A DNA stretch of 64,000 bases from an uncultured bacterium (GTDB lineage Bacteria > Bacteroidota > Bacteroidia > Bacteroidales > Rikenellaceae): contig CAJMNH010000001.1 of the NCBI GenBank assembly GCA_905214725.1, positions 62,001 to 126,000 on the forward strand, written 5' to 3'. The notes under the pieces were generated by a model. That model was not told where the DNA came from. It ran no database searches and saw only the letters and a list, made by a program, of their open reading frames with translations. The position numbers and the translations under genes are program-made. Positions 7,234-16,592 of the stretch are shown here, one piece after another (position 1 is the stretch's first letter; each line of letters starts with the position of its first letter).

Positions 7234-8676
7234 ATGTCAGAACAGGATAACATCATAAAAGAGATAGAGGGTCAGGAGTACAAATACGGCTTTACTTCCG
7301 ACATCGAGACCGAGACGATTCCGCGCGGTCTGAGCGAGGAGGTCGTACGCCTTATATCGGCCAAGAAGGGCGAACCGGAGTGGATGACCGAATCCCGCCT
7401 CAAAGCCTATCGTCACTGGCTCAAGATGGAGCCGCCGACATGGGCTCACCTCCGAATTCCCGAGATCGATTTCCAAAACATCATCTATTACGCCGCGCCC
7501 AAGGTGCGCCCTAAGCTCGGCTCGATGGACGAGGTCGATCCCGAACTCAAGCGGACCTTCGACAAACTGGGGATTCCGCTCGAAGAGCAGATGCAGCTGG
7601 CGGGCGTGGCCGTCGACGCCGTGATGGACTCCGTGTCGGTCAAGACGACCTTCAAGGAGACGCTGGCCGAGAAGGGGATTATTTTCTGCTCGATTTCGGA
7701 GGCGATCCGCGATTATCCCGATCTTATCAAAAAATATCTGGGCAGCGTCGTGCCCTGCACCGACAATTTCTATGCGGCGCTCAACGCGGCGGTCTTCTCC
7801 GACGGGTCGTTCTGCTACATCCCCAAGGGGGTGCGCTGCCCGATGGAGCTGTCGACCTATTTTCGCATCAACGCCGAGGGTACGGGCCAGTTCGAGCGTA
7901 CGCTCATCGTCGCCGACGAGGGAGCTTATGTGAGCTATCTGGAAGGTTGCACCGCCCCGCGGCGCGACGAGAACCAGTTGCACGCCGCCGTGGTGGAGAT
8001 CATCGTCGAGCGCGACGCTGAGGTGAAGTACTCGACCGTGCAGAATTGGTATCCGGGCGACAAGGAGGGGCGCGGCGGCATCTACAATTTCGTCACCAAG
8101 CGCGGTTTGTGCAAGGAGAATGCCCGCTTGTCGTGGACGCAGGTCGAGACCGGATCGGCGATCACGTGGAAATATCCCAGCTGCGTGCTGTTGGGTGACA
8201 ATTCGGTGGGGGAGTTCTACTCGGTGGCGATGACCAACCATTTCCAGCAGGCCGACACCGGTACCAAGATGATCCACATCGGCCGCAATACCCGCAGCCG
8301 GATCGTCTCGAAGGGCATTTCGGCCGGCCGGAGCGAGAACTCCTATCGCGGGCTGGTCAAGGTGGCGCGCGGTGCGGAGGGAGCCCGCAACTACTCGCAG
8401 TGCGACTCGCTGCTGATCGGTTCCACTTGCGGCGCGCATACCTTTCCCGAAATCGCATGCGGCAACCGCACGGCCATCGTCGAGCACGAGGCCACGACCT
8501 CGAAAATCTCCGACGAACAGCTTTTCTATTGCAACCAGCGCGGTCTTTCGACCGAGGATGCTGTGGGGCTGATCGTCAACGGATTTGCCAAAGAGGTGAT
8601 GGCCAAGCTGCCGATGGAATTCGCTATCGAGGCGCAGAAATTATTGTCTATCAGCCTTGAAGGCTCGGTAGGATAA
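7234..8676 (+). CDS. sufB: Fe-S cluster assembly scaffold SufB
   Basis: SufB forms the SufBC2D scaffold on which Fe-S clusters are built in the cytoplasm. The 480-residue length is standard. Recognisable SufB segments are GVRCPMELSTYFRINAEGTGQFERT, the SYLEGCTAP segment, VQNWYPGDKEGRGGIYNFVTKRG, and the C-terminal CGNRTAIVEHEATTSKI and DEQLFYCNQRGLS. The start is the ATG at 7234 (MSEQDNIIKE); the open frame upstream runs through the promoter. It is the first gene of sufB-sufC-sufD-sufS. No SufE or SufU homologue is seen in the window. Confidence 0.97.
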   Translation: MSEQDNIIKEIEGQEYKYGFTSDIETETIPRGLSEEVVRLISAKKGEPEWMTESRLKAYRHWLKMEPPTWAHLRIPEIDFQNIIYYAAPKVRPKLGSMDEVDPELKRTFDKLGIPLEEQMQLAGVAVDAVMDSVSVKTTFKETLAEKGIIFCSISEAIRDYPDLIKKYLGSVVPCTDNFYAALNAAVFSDGSFCYIPKGVRCPMELSTYFRINAEGTGQFERTLIVADEGAYVSYLEGCTAPRRDENQLHAAVVEIIVERDAEVKYSTVQNWYPGDKEGRGGIYNFVTKRGLCKENARLSWTQVETGSAITWKYPSCVLLGDNSVGEFYSVAMTNHFQQADTGTKMIHIGRNTRSRIVSKGISAGRSENSYRGLVKVARGAEGARNYSQCDSLLIGSTCGAHTFPEIACGNRTAIVEHEATTSKISDEQLFYCNQRGLSTEDAVGLIVNGFAKEVMAKLPMEFAIEAQKLLSISLEGSVG

Positions 8677-8702
8677 AGTTGAATATAAAGTGAAGACGAA
8701 AT

Positions 8703-9458
8703 ATGCTTTCCGTTAAGAATTTACACGCTACGGTCGACGATAAGGAGATCCTGCGGGGGATCGACCTCGAGGTGAAGGCCGGCGAGGTGCACGCCATCAT
8801 GGGGCCCAACGGCTCGGGCAAAAGTACGCTGGCCTCGGTGCTGGCCGGTAACGAGAAATTTACCGTCACCGAGGGTTCGGCCACCTTTCTGGGACGCGAC
8901 TTGCTGGAGATGTCGATCGAGGATCGGGCGCGGCTGGGGTTGTTCCTCGGCTTTCAGTATCCGGTCGAGATTCCCGGCGTGTCGATGGCCAACTTCATGA
9001 AGATGGCCGTGCAGGAGCAACGTAAATATCGTGGCGAAGAGCCGCTTACGGCCGCTGAGTTCCTGCGTTTGATGAAGGAGAAGAGCGCCGTCGTGGAGCT
9101 CGATCCCAAGTTGATGTCGCGCTCGGTGAACGAGGGTTTCTCCGGCGGCGAGAAGAAGAAGAACGAGATTTTCCAGATGGCGGTGCTCGCGCCGAAACTG
9201 GCCATTCTCGACGAGACCGATTCGGGGCTGGACATCGACGCCCTGCGCATCGTCGCTACGGGCGTTACGAGACTCCGCACGTCCGAGAACGCCACTGTGC
9301 TCATTACGCACTACCAGCGTTTGCTGGACTATATCGTTCCCGACTACGTGCATGTGCTCTACAAGGGGCGCATCATCCATTCGGGCGATAAGACCCTTGC
9401 GCTGAAACTCGAAAAGGAGGGCTACGACTGGCTCATCAACGATTATAAGGAGGCGTGA
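8703..9458 (+). CDS. sufC: Fe-S assembly ATPase SufC
   Basis: SufC is the ABC-type ATPase of the SUF scaffold; it is cytoplasmic and not a transporter. The 251-residue protein has Walker A GPNGSGKST near residues 36-44, the SufC signature FSGGEKKKNEIFQ, and Walker B LAILDETDSGLDIDAL. It follows sufB by 26 bases. Its TGA shares bases with the sufD ATG (TGATG), suggesting translational coupling. Confidence 0.97.
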   Translation: MLSVKNLHATVDDKEILRGIDLEVKAGEVHAIMGPNGSGKSTLASVLAGNEKFTVTEGSATFLGRDLLEMSIEDRARLGLFLGFQYPVEIPGVSMANFMKMAVQEQRKYRGEEPLTAAEFLRLMKEKSAVVELDPKLMSRSVNEGFSGGEKKKNEIFQMAVLAPKLAILDETDSGLDIDALRIVATGVTRLRTSENATVLITHYQRLLDYIVPDYVHVLYKGRIIHSGDKTLALKLEKEGYDWLINDYKEA

Positions 9459-10276
9459 TGGAGCGGTTGGATTGGATCGAAGGCGAAGGGTTCGAAGCGT
9501 TGGGCGGCGAGTGTGCGACGTTGGTCGGCGGGCCGGTCTATACGTTGCTCGACCCGACGAAATACGCCGTCGCAGTCGGCAGGGGCGATACGGCGCGGCT
9601 GGTGATCGTCCATACGAAACCCTGTCCCGCGACATTGAGCATCGATGTAGATGAAAACGCAAAACTGTCTGTCGTAGAGTTGTTTCTCGGAGAGGCTTTT
9701 GTCGAATGTTCGATCCGCCAAGGATGCGACAGCCTCTGCGAAGTGACGATGGTCGAGCTGGCGAGCGCCAACGTGAGCTACCGGATCGACCTCGACGGAA
9801 CGTTCGCCCGCAGCGAGCTGGACGGTCTTTTTTTGGCCGCGGACAGGGAACATTGCGAGGTCGACGTGCGGGTCAATCATAACGTGCCCGACTGCAGCAG
9901 CCGTTCGCTCGTCAAGGGCGTTGCGGGCGGCGAGGCGACCGGCGCCTTTCGGGGCTTGGTCTATGTGGCGCCCGACGCGCAGCGCACCGACGCGCAGCAG
10001 ACGAGCCGCAATATCGAATTGTCGTCGGCGGCGCGCATCGTGACGAAGCCGCAGTTGGAGATCTACGCCGACGACGTGAAGTGTACGCACGGTGCGACGG
10101 TGGGGCAGATGGACGACGAGGCCGTTCTCTACATGCGCCAGCGCGGTCTGAGCGAACAGCAGGCGCGACGGTTGCAGATGGAGGGCTTTGTCGGGGCGAT
10201 CGCTGCGCATTGCGCCGTGGAGCCGGTGTGTGAAGCGCTCCACCGGCAGATCGTTGCGAAACTCGAACGAATGTAA
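9458..10276 (+). CDS. sufD: Fe-S assembly protein SufD, short form
   Basis: SufD pairs with SufB in the SufBC2D scaffold. The C-terminal part is typical: NHNVPDCSSRSLVKGV, GAFRGLVYVAPDAQRTDAQQTSRN, PQLEIYADDVKCTHGATVGQMD and ALFYMRQRG-like (VLYMRQRGLSEQQAR). At 272 residues it is much shorter than the roughly 400-residue SufD proteins known from many bacteria. The N-terminal helical domain is largely missing, leaving mostly the beta-helix core and C-terminal helices. The start overlaps the sufC stop, and nothing upstream in frame could restore a longer protein because sufC occupies the space. The gene is intact within its operon, so it is probably a functional short form. Confidence 0.9.
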   Translation: MERLDWIEGEGFEALGGECATLVGGPVYTLLDPTKYAVAVGRGDTARLVIVHTKPCPATLSIDVDENAKLSVVELFLGEAFVECSIRQGCDSLCEVTMVELASANVSYRIDLDGTFARSELDGLFLAADREHCEVDVRVNHNVPDCSSRSLVKGVAGGEATGAFRGLVYVAPDAQRTDAQQTSRNIELSSAARIVTKPQLEIYADDVKCTHGATVGQMDDEAVLYMRQRGLSEQQARRLQMEGFVGAIAAHCAVEPVCEALHRQIVAKLERM

Positions 10277-10278
10277 AG

Positions 10279-11496
10279 ATGTTAGACGTCGAAAAAATAC
10301 GTGCGGATTTCCCGCTGCTCTCGACCGAGGTCTATGGCCGCCCGTTGGTTTATCTCGATAGCGGAGCGACGGCCCAAAAGCCTCGTTGCGTGATCGATAC
10401 GGTCGATCACCTGCATCGCGAGTTGAATGCGAATATCCACCGCGGCGTACACCGTCTGGCCGAGGAGGCGACGGAGCGTTACGAAGCGGCGCGCGACCGA
10501 ATCCGCAATTATATCCGTGCCACGCACCGCGAAGAGGTGATCTTTACGTCGGGTGCGACGGCCTCGCTCAATACGGTGGCGTATGCGTGGGGCGATTCGT
10601 TTCTGAAAGCGGGCGACAACATTGTCGTGAGTGAGATGGAACACCACTCGAACCTCGTTCCGTGGCAGGTGATCGCCCGTCGCAAGGGCGCGGAGTTGCG
10701 GATGCTTCCCTTCGACGACGAGGGACGGCTGATGACCGAACGACTGGACGAGTTGATCGACAGTCGTACCCGCATGGTGGCCGTCACGCAGGCGTCGAAT
10801 ACGCTCGGCACGCGTCCCGACCTGCGGCCCGTGATCGAGGTTGCGCATGCCGTCGGCGCGTTGGTTTGTGTGGACGGTTGTCAGGGCATCGTTCACGGAG
10901 GAGTGGACGTGGCGGCAATGGGTTGTGACTTTTATGCCTTTTCGGGGCACAAACTCTACGGCCCGACGGGAATCGGCGTACTTTATGGGCGGCGCGAACT
11001 GCTCGACGCCATGCCGCCGTTCCTTTACGGCGGCGATATGGTGGATCAGGTGTCGTTCGAGCGGACGACCTATGCGCCGCTGCCGTTGAAATTCGAAGCC
11101 GGCACGGCCAATTTCGTCGGCGCGATCGGACTTGGCGAGGCGATCCGTTACGTGGAACAGTTCGATCCGGCCGAGATCGAAGCTTACGAGCGCGGACTGC
11201 TGACCTACGCCGCCGAGCGCCTTTCGGCTGTCGACGGCCTGCGGATTTACGGCACGACGCCCGACAAGTGCGCCATCGTGTCGTTCACGGTCGAGGGGGT
11301 GCACCCTTACGATATGGGGATGATCCTCGACAAGCTGGGCATCGCCGTGCGCACCGGCCAGCATTGCGCCGAACCGGTGATGACCCATTACGGCGTGTCG
11401 GGCATGTGCCGCGCGTCGCTGGCGATGTACAACACGCGACGGGAGATCGACGCGCTTGCCGCCGGTGTGGAACGCGCCGTAAAGATGCTGCGCTGA
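10279..11496 (+). CDS. sufS: Cysteine desulfurase SufS
   Basis: A PLP enzyme that takes sulfur from cysteine and passes it to the SUF scaffold. The 405-residue protein has the PLP lysine Lys225 in FSGHKLYGPTG and the persulfide cysteine Cys363 in RTGQHCAEP, the SufS (group II) form. N-terminal YLDSGATAQKP is typical. It starts 2 bases after the sufD stop, closing the sufBCDS unit. A SufE/SufU-type acceptor is not encoded nearby. Confidence 0.97.
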   Translation: MLDVEKIRADFPLLSTEVYGRPLVYLDSGATAQKPRCVIDTVDHLHRELNANIHRGVHRLAEEATERYEAARDRIRNYIRATHREEVIFTSGATASLNTVAYAWGDSFLKAGDNIVVSEMEHHSNLVPWQVIARRKGAELRMLPFDDEGRLMTERLDELIDSRTRMVAVTQASNTLGTRPDLRPVIEVAHAVGALVCVDGCQGIVHGGVDVAAMGCDFYAFSGHKLYGPTGIGVLYGRRELLDAMPPFLYGGDMVDQVSFERTTYAPLPLKFEAGTANFVGAIGLGEAIRYVEQFDPAEIEAYERGLLTYAAERLSAVDGLRIYGTTPDKCAIVSFTVEGVHPYDMGMILDKLGIAVRTGQHCAEPVMTHYGVSGMCRASLAMYNTRREIDALAAGVERAVKMLR

Positions 11497-11541
11497 GTGC
11501 GCGTGCGAACGAATACCAAAGACAAAACTACTGCCTGATAT

Positions 11542-12237
11542 ATGTTTATCGTACTCGAAGGATTGGACGGAGCGGGGAAGTCTACCCAGATCCGCATGTT
11601 GCAGGAGCTTTTCGCCCGGCGTGGCGTGGCGTGCCGCTACCTTCATTTTCCGCGCTTCGATGCGCCGGTTTTCGGCGATCTGATCGCCCGTTTTCTGCGC
11701 GGTGAGCTGGGAACGGTCGAGACGGTCGATCCCTATCTGGTGGCGCTGCTCTTCGCTGGCGATCGGGGCGATGCCGCTGCCGAGATCCGGCAGTGGCTTG
11801 CGGCGGGCGAAGCCGTGGTTTTGGACCGCTACGTCTATTCGAACGTGGCGTTCCAGTGTGCGAAACTCGCTTCGGAGAAGGAGCGACGCGCGCTGAAACG
11901 GTGGATTCTCGATACGGAGTATGGGTATTACCGTCTTCCGCATCCCGACGTATCGTTGTTTCTGGACGTTCCCTTTTCGTTTACCGAGCATAAGTTGACG
12001 CAGGCGCGCGAGGGCGACGACCGCGAGTATCTACAGGGGGCGCACGACATTCACGAAGCGTCGCTCGATCTGCAACAGCGCGTGCGCGAGGTCTATCTGG
12101 CGGCTGCGCGCGAGGACGAGACGTTCCGTGTCGTCGACTGCTGCGCTCCCGACGGATCGATGGATGCGCCGGAGGAGATCTTTTCGAAAATCGAGGCAGC
12201 GCTCGCTCCGCTGTTAAACGCCGCCGCCGATGAATAA
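11542..12237 (+). CDS. tmk: Thymidylate kinase
   Basis: Phosphorylates dTMP to dTDP with ATP. The 231-residue protein has P-loop GLDGAGKST (7-15), the LDRYVYSN segment with the DR motif, and lid-region residues near TQAREGDDREYLQG. Bacteroidetes Tmk is commonly near this length. It follows sufS by 45 bases and overlaps the next gene by 8 bases (ATGAATAA), so it is probably part of the same transcript. Confidence 0.93.
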   Translation: MFIVLEGLDGAGKSTQIRMLQELFARRGVACRYLHFPRFDAPVFGDLIARFLRGELGTVETVDPYLVALLFAGDRGDAAAEIRQWLAAGEAVVLDRYVYSNVAFQCAKLASEKERRALKRWILDTEYGYYRLPHPDVSLFLDVPFSFTEHKLTQAREGDDREYLQGAHDIHEASLDLQQRVREVYLAAAREDETFRVVDCCAPDGSMDAPEEIFSKIEAALAPLLNAAADE

Positions 12238-13342
12238 CCGCGCTTTCAAGTGGCTGGCGCACGTGTGCCGGATCGTGCTCGGCGTGACCTTCATCTTTTC
12301 GGGATTCGTCAAGGCCGTCGACCCGTGGGGTACGGCGATCAAGGTGCAGGAGTACCTCTCCATCTATGGATTGGAGAGCCTGAGCGGTCTGCGTTTCGGC
12401 TTTTCGATCTGGTTGTGCGGCGCCGAGCTGATGATGGGCCTCATGCTGCTTTTCAAGGTGCGCATCCGTCTGATTTCGATCTTTGCACTGGCCTCGATGC
12501 TCTTCTTTACGGGGTTAACCTTTCTGAGCGCCACATGGCTGCCGGTCGAAGACTGCGGTTGTTTCGGCGATGCCGTGAAACTCACGCCGTGGCAGACCTT
12601 CGCCAAAAATCTGGTGCTGCTGCCGCTGTCGGTGATTGTCTGGTGGCGTTACCGCCGCGACCGCATCTTCGCTTTCACCAAAGCCGAGGTAGGGTGCACC
12701 TTGCTCTTCTTCTCCATTGCCATGGGGCTGGGAATTTATTGTTATCTCCATCTTCCGCTGATCGATTTCCGGCCGTTCAAGGTGGGGGTGAATATCTATG
12801 AGGCGATGAACGCCTACTCGCCGGAACAGGACGGGGAAGTCGGGAAAACGGTATTGGTCTACCGGAATAAAACGACGGGGCGTCTGCATGAATTTTCGCT
12901 CGGCGACGTCGAATGGCAGGATGCCGAACGGTGGGAGTGGGTCGATACCCGTATCGAAGAGATCGGAGAACCGAAGGTCGATCCCACGCTCTCCGAATTT
13001 TCGCTGCGTGACGCCGAAGGCGACGCCACCGAGACGTTGCTGACCCGTCCGGGACGGGTTTACATGCTCTGCATCACCGACTCCGAAGGGTTGGACGCTC
13101 CCTGTGAACGCCGTTTCCGCAGGGTGGTCGAACGGGCCGTCGCCGAAGGTGCGTTGGCCGTCTGTCTGACGCCCGAACGGCTGCACGGCGTGACCTATCG
13201 TTCGTTCGCCGGCAGCGAGGCCGTGCGTTGCTACAATATCGACGCGACGACGCTCAAAACCATGCTGCGCGCCTTCAACGGGATGGTCGTGCTCGACGAC
13301 GGGACGATCTCCGACAAACGCAACTGCCGCGACATCCGTTGA
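12230..13342 (+). CDS. DoxX/MauE-family membrane protein with a C-terminal soluble domain
   Basis: A 370-residue inner-membrane protein. Residues 1-175 hold about four membrane segments with the DoxX/MauE pattern, including FIFSGFVKAVDPWGTAIK near the N-terminus and the EDCGCFGD motif after the third segment. A soluble domain of about 190 residues follows, with two cysteines in its last third (ITDSEGLDAPCERR and the terminal RNC). In Bacteroidetes such proteins are linked to redox or thiol chemistry in the envelope; a specific substrate cannot be assigned. Translationally coupled to tmk. Confidence 0.75.
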   Translation: MNNRAFKWLAHVCRIVLGVTFIFSGFVKAVDPWGTAIKVQEYLSIYGLESLSGLRFGFSIWLCGAELMMGLMLLFKVRIRLISIFALASMLFFTGLTFLSATWLPVEDCGCFGDAVKLTPWQTFAKNLVLLPLSVIVWWRYRRDRIFAFTKAEVGCTLLFFSIAMGLGIYCYLHLPLIDFRPFKVGVNIYEAMNAYSPEQDGEVGKTVLVYRNKTTGRLHEFSLGDVEWQDAERWEWVDTRIEEIGEPKVDPTLSEFSLRDAEGDATETLLTRPGRVYMLCITDSEGLDAPCERRFRRVVERAVAEGALAVCLTPERLHGVTYRSFAGSEAVRCYNIDATTLKTMLRAFNGMVVLDDGTISDKRNCRDIR

Positions 13343-13436
13343 CGGGGTGCGGAAGAGGATATTGCGGGATCGGTGGAATGTGCCGGTCCCGCCTTGTTTT
13401 CCCGCCGTTGCCGTAGGGATTCTTTGTAAAAATCCT

Positions 13437-13444
13437 TATATTTG
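13437..13444 (+). promoter_or_regulatory. -7 element before the TPR gene
   Basis: TATATTTG fits TAnnTTTG and lies 72 bases before the TPR protein start. A TTTG at 13423-13426 is too close to act as -33; no ideal partner is seen. Confidence 0.45.
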
Positions 13445-13515
13445 TCCGATTGTTTTATCCGGCGAACTCTTTCCGGCCGGCGCCGGCGAAGGAGCACGCC
13501 GTTCAATACCGTTGA

Positions 13516-16500
13516 ATGATGCGTAAAGGATTGATATTGCTGATTGCGGCGCTGGGCTGTCTCTGGTGCGAGGCCGGCGCGTCGGCGCTGAGGCCCGATG
13601 GTCGGGACCATTTCAAACGGGGCCGTGAGCTCTATGCGCTGGGGCGCTGGGCCGATGCCAAGGAGGAGTTCGCGGCGGCCTGCGGGTCGGTTCCGCAATC
13701 CTCCGAATCGTCGCTGTGCGCCGAAGCCGATTATTATATGGCAATGTGCGCCATGGAGCTGAAAGAGGCGGGTGCGGAGGCGCGGCTCGCCGATTTCCTG
13801 CGCCGGAATCCCGAATCGACCCATGTCAACGACGTGGAGTTCGCCCTTGCGTCGATGGCCTGCACGTCCGGCCGTTACGACGATGCGCAACGGGCTTTCG
13901 GCAAGGTCGACTACGGTACGCTGTCGCCCGAACACCGCCAGCAGTACGACATCCGCATGGGCTACATCCGTTTCCAGCAGGGCGATTATGACGATGCGCT
14001 GCGCTATTTCCGCCGCATTCCCTCGCCGAGCGAATATTCGGAACACGCGCTCTATTACATCTCCTATATCGCCTATGTACGGGGCGATAACGTTACGGCC
14101 AAAGCCGGATTTACGGAGTTGAGCCGTTCGGCGGCCTATAACGCCGTCGCGCCGTTCTACCTGTTGCAGATCGAGTTCAACGAAGGAAATTACCGCTATG
14201 TGGTCGATACGGGAGGCGCGCTCATCGACCGTGCGGCGGGAGATCGCCGCGTCGAATTGGAGCGCATCGTCGCCGAAGGATGGTTTCATTTGGGCGATTA
14301 CGGACGCACCGAGGAGTTCATGAACGCCTATCGCCGCGACGGCGGCGCAATGGGACGCAATGAGAATTACCTGCTGGGTTACAGCCTCTACCGGCAGGCG
14401 CGTTACGAAGAGGCGCGGCCTTATTTGCAGCAGGTCTGCGGTGCGGACGACGCCCTGACGCAGAATGCCTCCTACCATCTGGCCGACTGTTATCTGCGCG
14501 GCGGTGACAAGCAGCATGCCATGCAGTCGTTCGCCATGGCGGCCAACGAGTCGTTCGACGCTGCAATCGCCGAGGATGCGCTGTTCAACTACGGCAAGTT
14601 GCAGTACGAACTGGGCGGCGGCCTTTTCAACGAGGCGATCCATGTGCTGAACCGTTACATTGCACAATATCCGGCTTCGGAACGCGCTACGCAGGCCCGC
14701 GAACTGCTGATCGCCGCCTACTACAATTCGCGCAACTACGATGCGGCCTACACGGCGCTCAAACACTATCCTTCGCCCGACAGCAATCTTAGGGCGGCGT
14801 TGCAGAAGATCGCCTATTTCCGGGGGCTGGAGGCTTATTCGCGCGGTGATTTGGACGGTGCGGCGCAGAGCCTTTCGGAATCCGCCGCGATCAATGTCAG
14901 CCCTAAATACGGGGCGCTGGCGCAGTTCTGGCTGGGCGAAATCGCCTTCGCACGCGGCAATTACGCCGAGGCCGAACGCCGTTACAAGGATTATCTGCAC
15001 CGCGCGCCGCGCTCGGAGGCCGAGTATGCCGTCGCTCACTACAATCTCGGGTATTGCTATTTCAATACGGGCGATATGTCGAACGCCTATTCCGCTTTCG
15101 CACGCTTCAACCTGCTCTATCCCGCTGCGGACCGCTACAAGGCCGATGCGCTCAACCGCGAGGCCGACGCGCGTTATTCGCTGCGGCAGTTCCCCGCCGC
15201 TCTGGAGACCTACGAGAAGGCGGCGGCCATCGGTACGAACGAAAAATATTACGCCGATTTCCAGCGTGCGGTGACGCTGGGCATTCTCGACCGCAGGCTG
15301 CAGAAGATCGAGGCGCTCAAACGTATCATCGCCGCCGACAGGGGCGATTACGTCGACGATGCGACCTACGAGCTGGGACGTACCTACATCGCTTCGGAAC
15401 AGTATGCCGACGGCGCGAAGGTGCTCTCGAAATTCGTCGAGGAGAATCCGCATTCGCCGTTCTATACGCCGGCGCTCTCCGATTTGGGGCTGGCTTATCT
15501 CAATCTGGGGCAGCCCGACCTGTCGCGCCGCTATTACGAACGCGTCGTCGAGTCGGCGCCCGGTTCGGCTACTGCGCGCGACGCATTGCAGGGCATTCGC
15601 GAGATTTACGTGGCCGACGGCAATGTGGACGGTTACTTCGCCTATGCCGAGAGGGCCGGCGTAGAGTGCGACATGAGCGTCATGGCGCGCGACTCGCTGT
15701 CGTTCGCCGCGGCGCGCAAGATCTATCTTTCGGGAAATGCCGACGCTGCCGCGAAATCGTTGAAGAGCTATCTTCGGAACTATCCGAAGGGGTATTATAT
15801 CGACGACGCGCTCTTCTATTTGAGCGATTGTCATCTCAAGGCGAAAGAGAACGACGCGGCGATCGAAACGCTGACGGAACTTGCCGGCCGGCCAACCAAC
15901 CAGTATACGGTAAAAACGCTCGGCACGCTGTCGAAGCTGACCTCCGACGCCGGTCGTCACGGCGAGGCCGCGAAAGCCTATCGGGCTTTGTACGACGTCG
16001 TGCAGACGGCCGACGAACGGGCTGCCGCTGCGACGGGGTATTTCCGTTCGGTGGAGGCCGGAGGCGACGATGCGGCGACGCTGGCCGCTGCGGAAGAGGT
16101 GGCGGCGATGCCCGATGCCGGCGTGACGGCGCAGCGTGAAGCGAAGTTCGCACGGGCGACGATCCTGCGGCGCGGGGGACGGCAGGCCGAGGCGCTGCCG
16201 CTCTACCGTGAACTGAGCCATAAAGTCAAGACGGCCGAAGGCGCCGAGTCGGCCTATCGCGTGATCGAGGCGACGCTCGCCGAGGGCGATGCGGACGGCG
16301 CCGAGAAGTTGATTTTCGCCTTCGCGGAGAAGAGTTCGCCCCATGCCTACTGGGTGGCGAAGGCCTATATCGCATTGGGCGACATCTATGCGGTGCGTGA
16401 CGATACGTTCCAAGCGCGCGCTACCTACCAAAGCATTGTCGACGGATATTCGCCGTCCGACGACGGCATCGTCGCCGAAGCGAAGGCGCGGATCGAAAAA

Positions 16501-16590
16501 TTGAACGTTTTCGACAAGCCGAGTGCAGAGCCGAACGGAGTTCGGGCTATGCCGAGGCGAGAAAACGACAGCATAAAAGCTAAGAAATAG
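13516..16590 (+). CDS. Large periplasmic TPR-repeat protein
   Basis: A 1024-residue protein with a signal peptide (about 1-24, ending GASA) followed by almost continuous tetratricopeptide-like helical repeats. Examples are GDYDDALRYFRRIPSPSEYSEHAL-type units near 155-180, ARYEEARPYLQQ, and GNYAEAERRYKDYLHRAPRSEAEYAVAHYNLGYC. TPR solenoids act as protein-protein scaffolds; no catalytic motif is seen. It is 2 bases upstream of an outer-membrane barrel gene, so the two products probably act together at the outer membrane. No named complex is recognised. A long antisense frame over this gene is a codon-bias shadow. Confidence 0.8.
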   Translation: MMRKGLILLIAALGCLWCEAGASALRPDGRDHFKRGRELYALGRWADAKEEFAAACGSVPQSSESSLCAEADYYMAMCAMELKEAGAEARLADFLRRNPESTHVNDVEFALASMACTSGRYDDAQRAFGKVDYGTLSPEHRQQYDIRMGYIRFQQGDYDDALRYFRRIPSPSEYSEHALYYISYIAYVRGDNVTAKAGFTELSRSAAYNAVAPFYLLQIEFNEGNYRYVVDTGGALIDRAAGDRRVELERIVAEGWFHLGDYGRTEEFMNAYRRDGGAMGRNENYLLGYSLYRQARYEEARPYLQQVCGADDALTQNASYHLADCYLRGGDKQHAMQSFAMAANESFDAAIAEDALFNYGKLQYELGGGLFNEAIHVLNRYIAQYPASERATQARELLIAAYYNSRNYDAAYTALKHYPSPDSNLRAALQKIAYFRGLEAYSRGDLDGAAQSLSESAAINVSPKYGALAQFWLGEIAFARGNYAEAERRYKDYLHRAPRSEAEYAVAHYNLGYCYFNTGDMSNAYSAFARFNLLYPAADRYKADALNREADARYSLRQFPAALETYEKAAAIGTNEKYYADFQRAVTLGILDRRLQKIEALKRIIAADRGDYVDDATYELGRTYIASEQYADGAKVLSKFVEENPHSPFYTPALSDLGLAYLNLGQPDLSRRYYERVVESAPGSATARDALQGIREIYVADGNVDGYFAYAERAGVECDMSVMARDSLSFAAARKIYLSGNADAAAKSLKSYLRNYPKGYYIDDALFYLSDCHLKAKENDAAIETLTELAGRPTNQYTVKTLGTLSKLTSDAGRHGEAAKAYRALYDVVQTADERAAAATGYFRSVEAGGDDAATLAAAEEVAAMPDAGVTAQREAKFARATILRRGGRQAEALPLYRELSHKVKTAEGAESAYRVIEATLAEGDADGAEKLIFAFAEKSSPHAYWVAKAYIALGDIYAVRDDTFQARATYQSIVDGYSPSDDGIVAEAKARIEKLNVFDKPSAEPNGVRAMPRRENDSIKAKK

Positions 16591-16592
16591 TT

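Noticed and set aside
13231..16431. A very long minus-strand open frame (over 1000 codons) opposite the TPR gene
   Set aside because: Its protein is Arg/Ile/Val-rich without domains and lies antisense to a clear TPR protein; it results from GC-rich codon bias. Similar antisense frames over the sulfatase, sufS, TonB receptor and gspD genes were dropped for the same reason.
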